Source: Syntrophomonas sp. UBA4911
GTDB taxonomy: Bacteria > Bacillota > Syntrophomonadia > Syntrophomonadales > Syntrophomonadaceae
NCBI GenBank assembly: GCA_002398105.1
Contig: DHCD01000036.1
Span: forward strand, 12,368 to 18,680
Direction of reading: 5' to 3'
Length of the DNA: 6,313 nt
This document shows positions 5,932 through 6,313 of the stretch, piece after piece. The notes under the pieces were generated by a model, which saw nothing but the letters and a program-made list of their open reading frames with translations, made no database searches and was not told where the DNA came from. Position 1 is the stretch's first letter. Every line of letters begins with the position of its first letter. Made by a program: the position numbers and the translations under genes.

Positions 5932-6192
5932 TTGGCACAGATAATTTATTTAGTGAACATCGCTTTCCAGGTACTGGTGTATTTAATAATTGCCCGGTGC
6001 CTGCTTTCATTTGTTCGTCATAATCCCTATCAACCGATAATACGGTTTATTTATGACGTTACCGAACCGGTCATGGCTCCTTTTCGCAGGATTATCCCTG
6101 CCGCCGGGGGAATTGACTTTTCACCTTTTATTGCGGTGCTGGCGGTGGAAATAGTTCGCCATCTAATAATACAGTTATTATTGATGTTCTAG
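5932..6192 (+). CDS. yggT: YggT/YlmG-family small membrane protein
   Basis: Integral membrane protein of 86 residues and the typical single-repeat size of the YggT family. Two hydrophobic segments are visible, about residues 3-27 (IIYLVNIAFQVLVYLIIARCLLSF) and 62-84 (FSPFIAVLAVEIVRHLIIQLLL). The conserved central loop includes NPYQPIIRFIYDVTEPVMAPFRRIIP and GGIDFSPFIAVL. The family's function is not settled; ion homeostasis in E. coli and nucleoid or division-related roles in chloroplasts and bacteria have been proposed. The start is a TTG at 5932, with GGGGAGG about 10 bases upstream and the family N-terminus beginning just there. It follows proC after an 18-base gap, so it is in the same operon. 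It equals B. subtilis ylmG, which also lies between sepF and ylmH. Confidence 0.93.
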   Translation: MAQIIYLVNIAFQVLVYLIIARCLLSFVRHNPYQPIIRFIYDVTEPVMAPFRRIIPAAGGIDFSPFIAVLAVEIVRHLIIQLLLMF

Positions 6193-6197
6193 AGAAG

Positions 6198-6210
6198 CGG
6201 GTTCAACCCG
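6198..6210 (+). repeat. Short GC-rich hairpin just after yggT
   Basis: CGGGT and ACCCG flank a three-base TCA loop, giving a perfect 5-bp stem that starts 6 bases after the yggT stop. No T-run follows, so it is not an intrinsic terminator. It may protect the 3' end of an upstream mRNA segment or pause polymerase, but it could also be chance. Confidence 0.4.
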
Positions 6211-6223
6211 GCAAAATGGGAAA

Positions 6224-6264
6224 GGTTCCAGGTTTAGCAGAGTGTATGGGCTGAGACCGGAATC
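6224..6264 (+). ncRNA. Long imperfect stem-loop in the leader of the last gene
   Basis: The arms 6224-6238 and 6250-6264 can form 14 pairs: GGTTCC pairs with GGAATC and GGTTTAGC pairs with GCTGAGACC, with two G-U wobbles and single-base bulges at A6230 and G6253. The loop is 11 bases (6239-6249). The sequence after it is TGGTAATTAG, so there is no terminator tract. It lies 39 bases before the next start codon. I do not see a T-box or any riboswitch signature. It is a candidate structured leader, not an identified RNA family; pairing was worked out by eye and no energy was calculated. Confidence 0.35.
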
Positions 6265-6303
6265 TGGTAATTAGAATGTAAAGGGACAAAGGCGAGGTAG
6301 CAG

Positions 6304-6313
6304 ATGGATAAAA
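6304..6313 (+). CDS. Start of a truncated gene (possibly ylmH, S4-domain RNA-binding protein)
   Basis: Only the first three codons (MDK) and one further base fall inside the window. GGCGAGG about 7 bases before the ATG serves as ribosome binding site. In B. subtilis and many Firmicutes the gene after yggT/ylmG is ylmH, encoding an S4-domain RNA-binding protein, followed by divIVA. The identity here is inferred from gene order only. Confidence 0.4.

Noticed and set aside
6197..6211. GGGTTCAACCC resembling a tRNA T-arm
   Set aside because: The pairing gives a 5-bp stem with a 3-base loop rather than a 7-base T-loop, and no acceptor, D or anticodon arms can be placed around it.
1..6313. Mobile elements, CRISPR arrays, prophage or toxin-antitoxin modules
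   Set aside because: No transposase or integrase motifs, regularly spaced repeats, terminal inverted repeats or target duplications were seen. The gene content is conserved chromosomal housekeeping apart from the minus-strand pair.

Overview
The window looks like chromosomal DNA of a moderate-GC Gram-positive-type Firmicute, most likely class Clostridia (Syntrophomonadaceae- or Peptococcaceae-like). The basis is a Firmicutes-style ylm/division cluster containing sepF, strong Bacillus-type Shine-Dalgarno sequences, GTG and TTG starts, and an inserted PhoB/PhoR-type two-component pair. The assignment to Clostridia is an inference from gene order and protein flavour, not from a database match. 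Nothing in the window points to a phage, plasmid, insertion sequence or CRISPR array.

Left part (1-1140, minus strand): a compact two-gene unit. The promoter-proximal gene encodes a 93-residue DUF2007 protein. Six bases after it comes an unrecognised 277-residue protein with an N-terminal MerR/excisionase-like helix-turn-helix and a four-cysteine zinc-ribbon-like segment. A good sigma-A-type promoter for this unit fits into the 53-base divergent gap, with its -35 box touching the start codon of the plus-strand gene.

Middle (1179-3779, plus strand): pgeF (YlmD/YfiH family), then 6 bases later an OmpR/PhoB-type response regulator, then a PAS-HisKA-HATPase histidine kinase. The kinase has no transmembrane segment, so it should be cytoplasmic, unlike the usual PhoR/WalK kinases.

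Right part (3942-6313, plus strand): after a 162-base AT-rich gap come yggS (PLP homeostasis), sepF (FtsZ ring membrane anchor), proC (pyrroline-5-carboxylate reductase, start overlapping the sepF stop by one base) and yggT (small membrane protein). The window then closes on the first codons of another gene, by synteny probably ylmH. In Bacillus subtilis the order is ylmD-ylmE-ylmF-ylmG-ylmH-divIVA. Here the two-component pair is inserted between the ylmD and ylmE equivalents, and proC between the ylmF and ylmG equivalents. The 111-base gap after yggT holds a long imperfect stem-loop and a short GC-rich hairpin that I cannot assign to a known RNA family.

Taken together this is mainly a conserved envelope, division and metabolite-homeostasis neighbourhood. 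The least explained parts are the HTH/zinc-ribbon protein with its DUF2007 partner, the soluble sensor kinase, and the structured leader before the last gene. I found no clear evidence of a wholly new multi-gene system.
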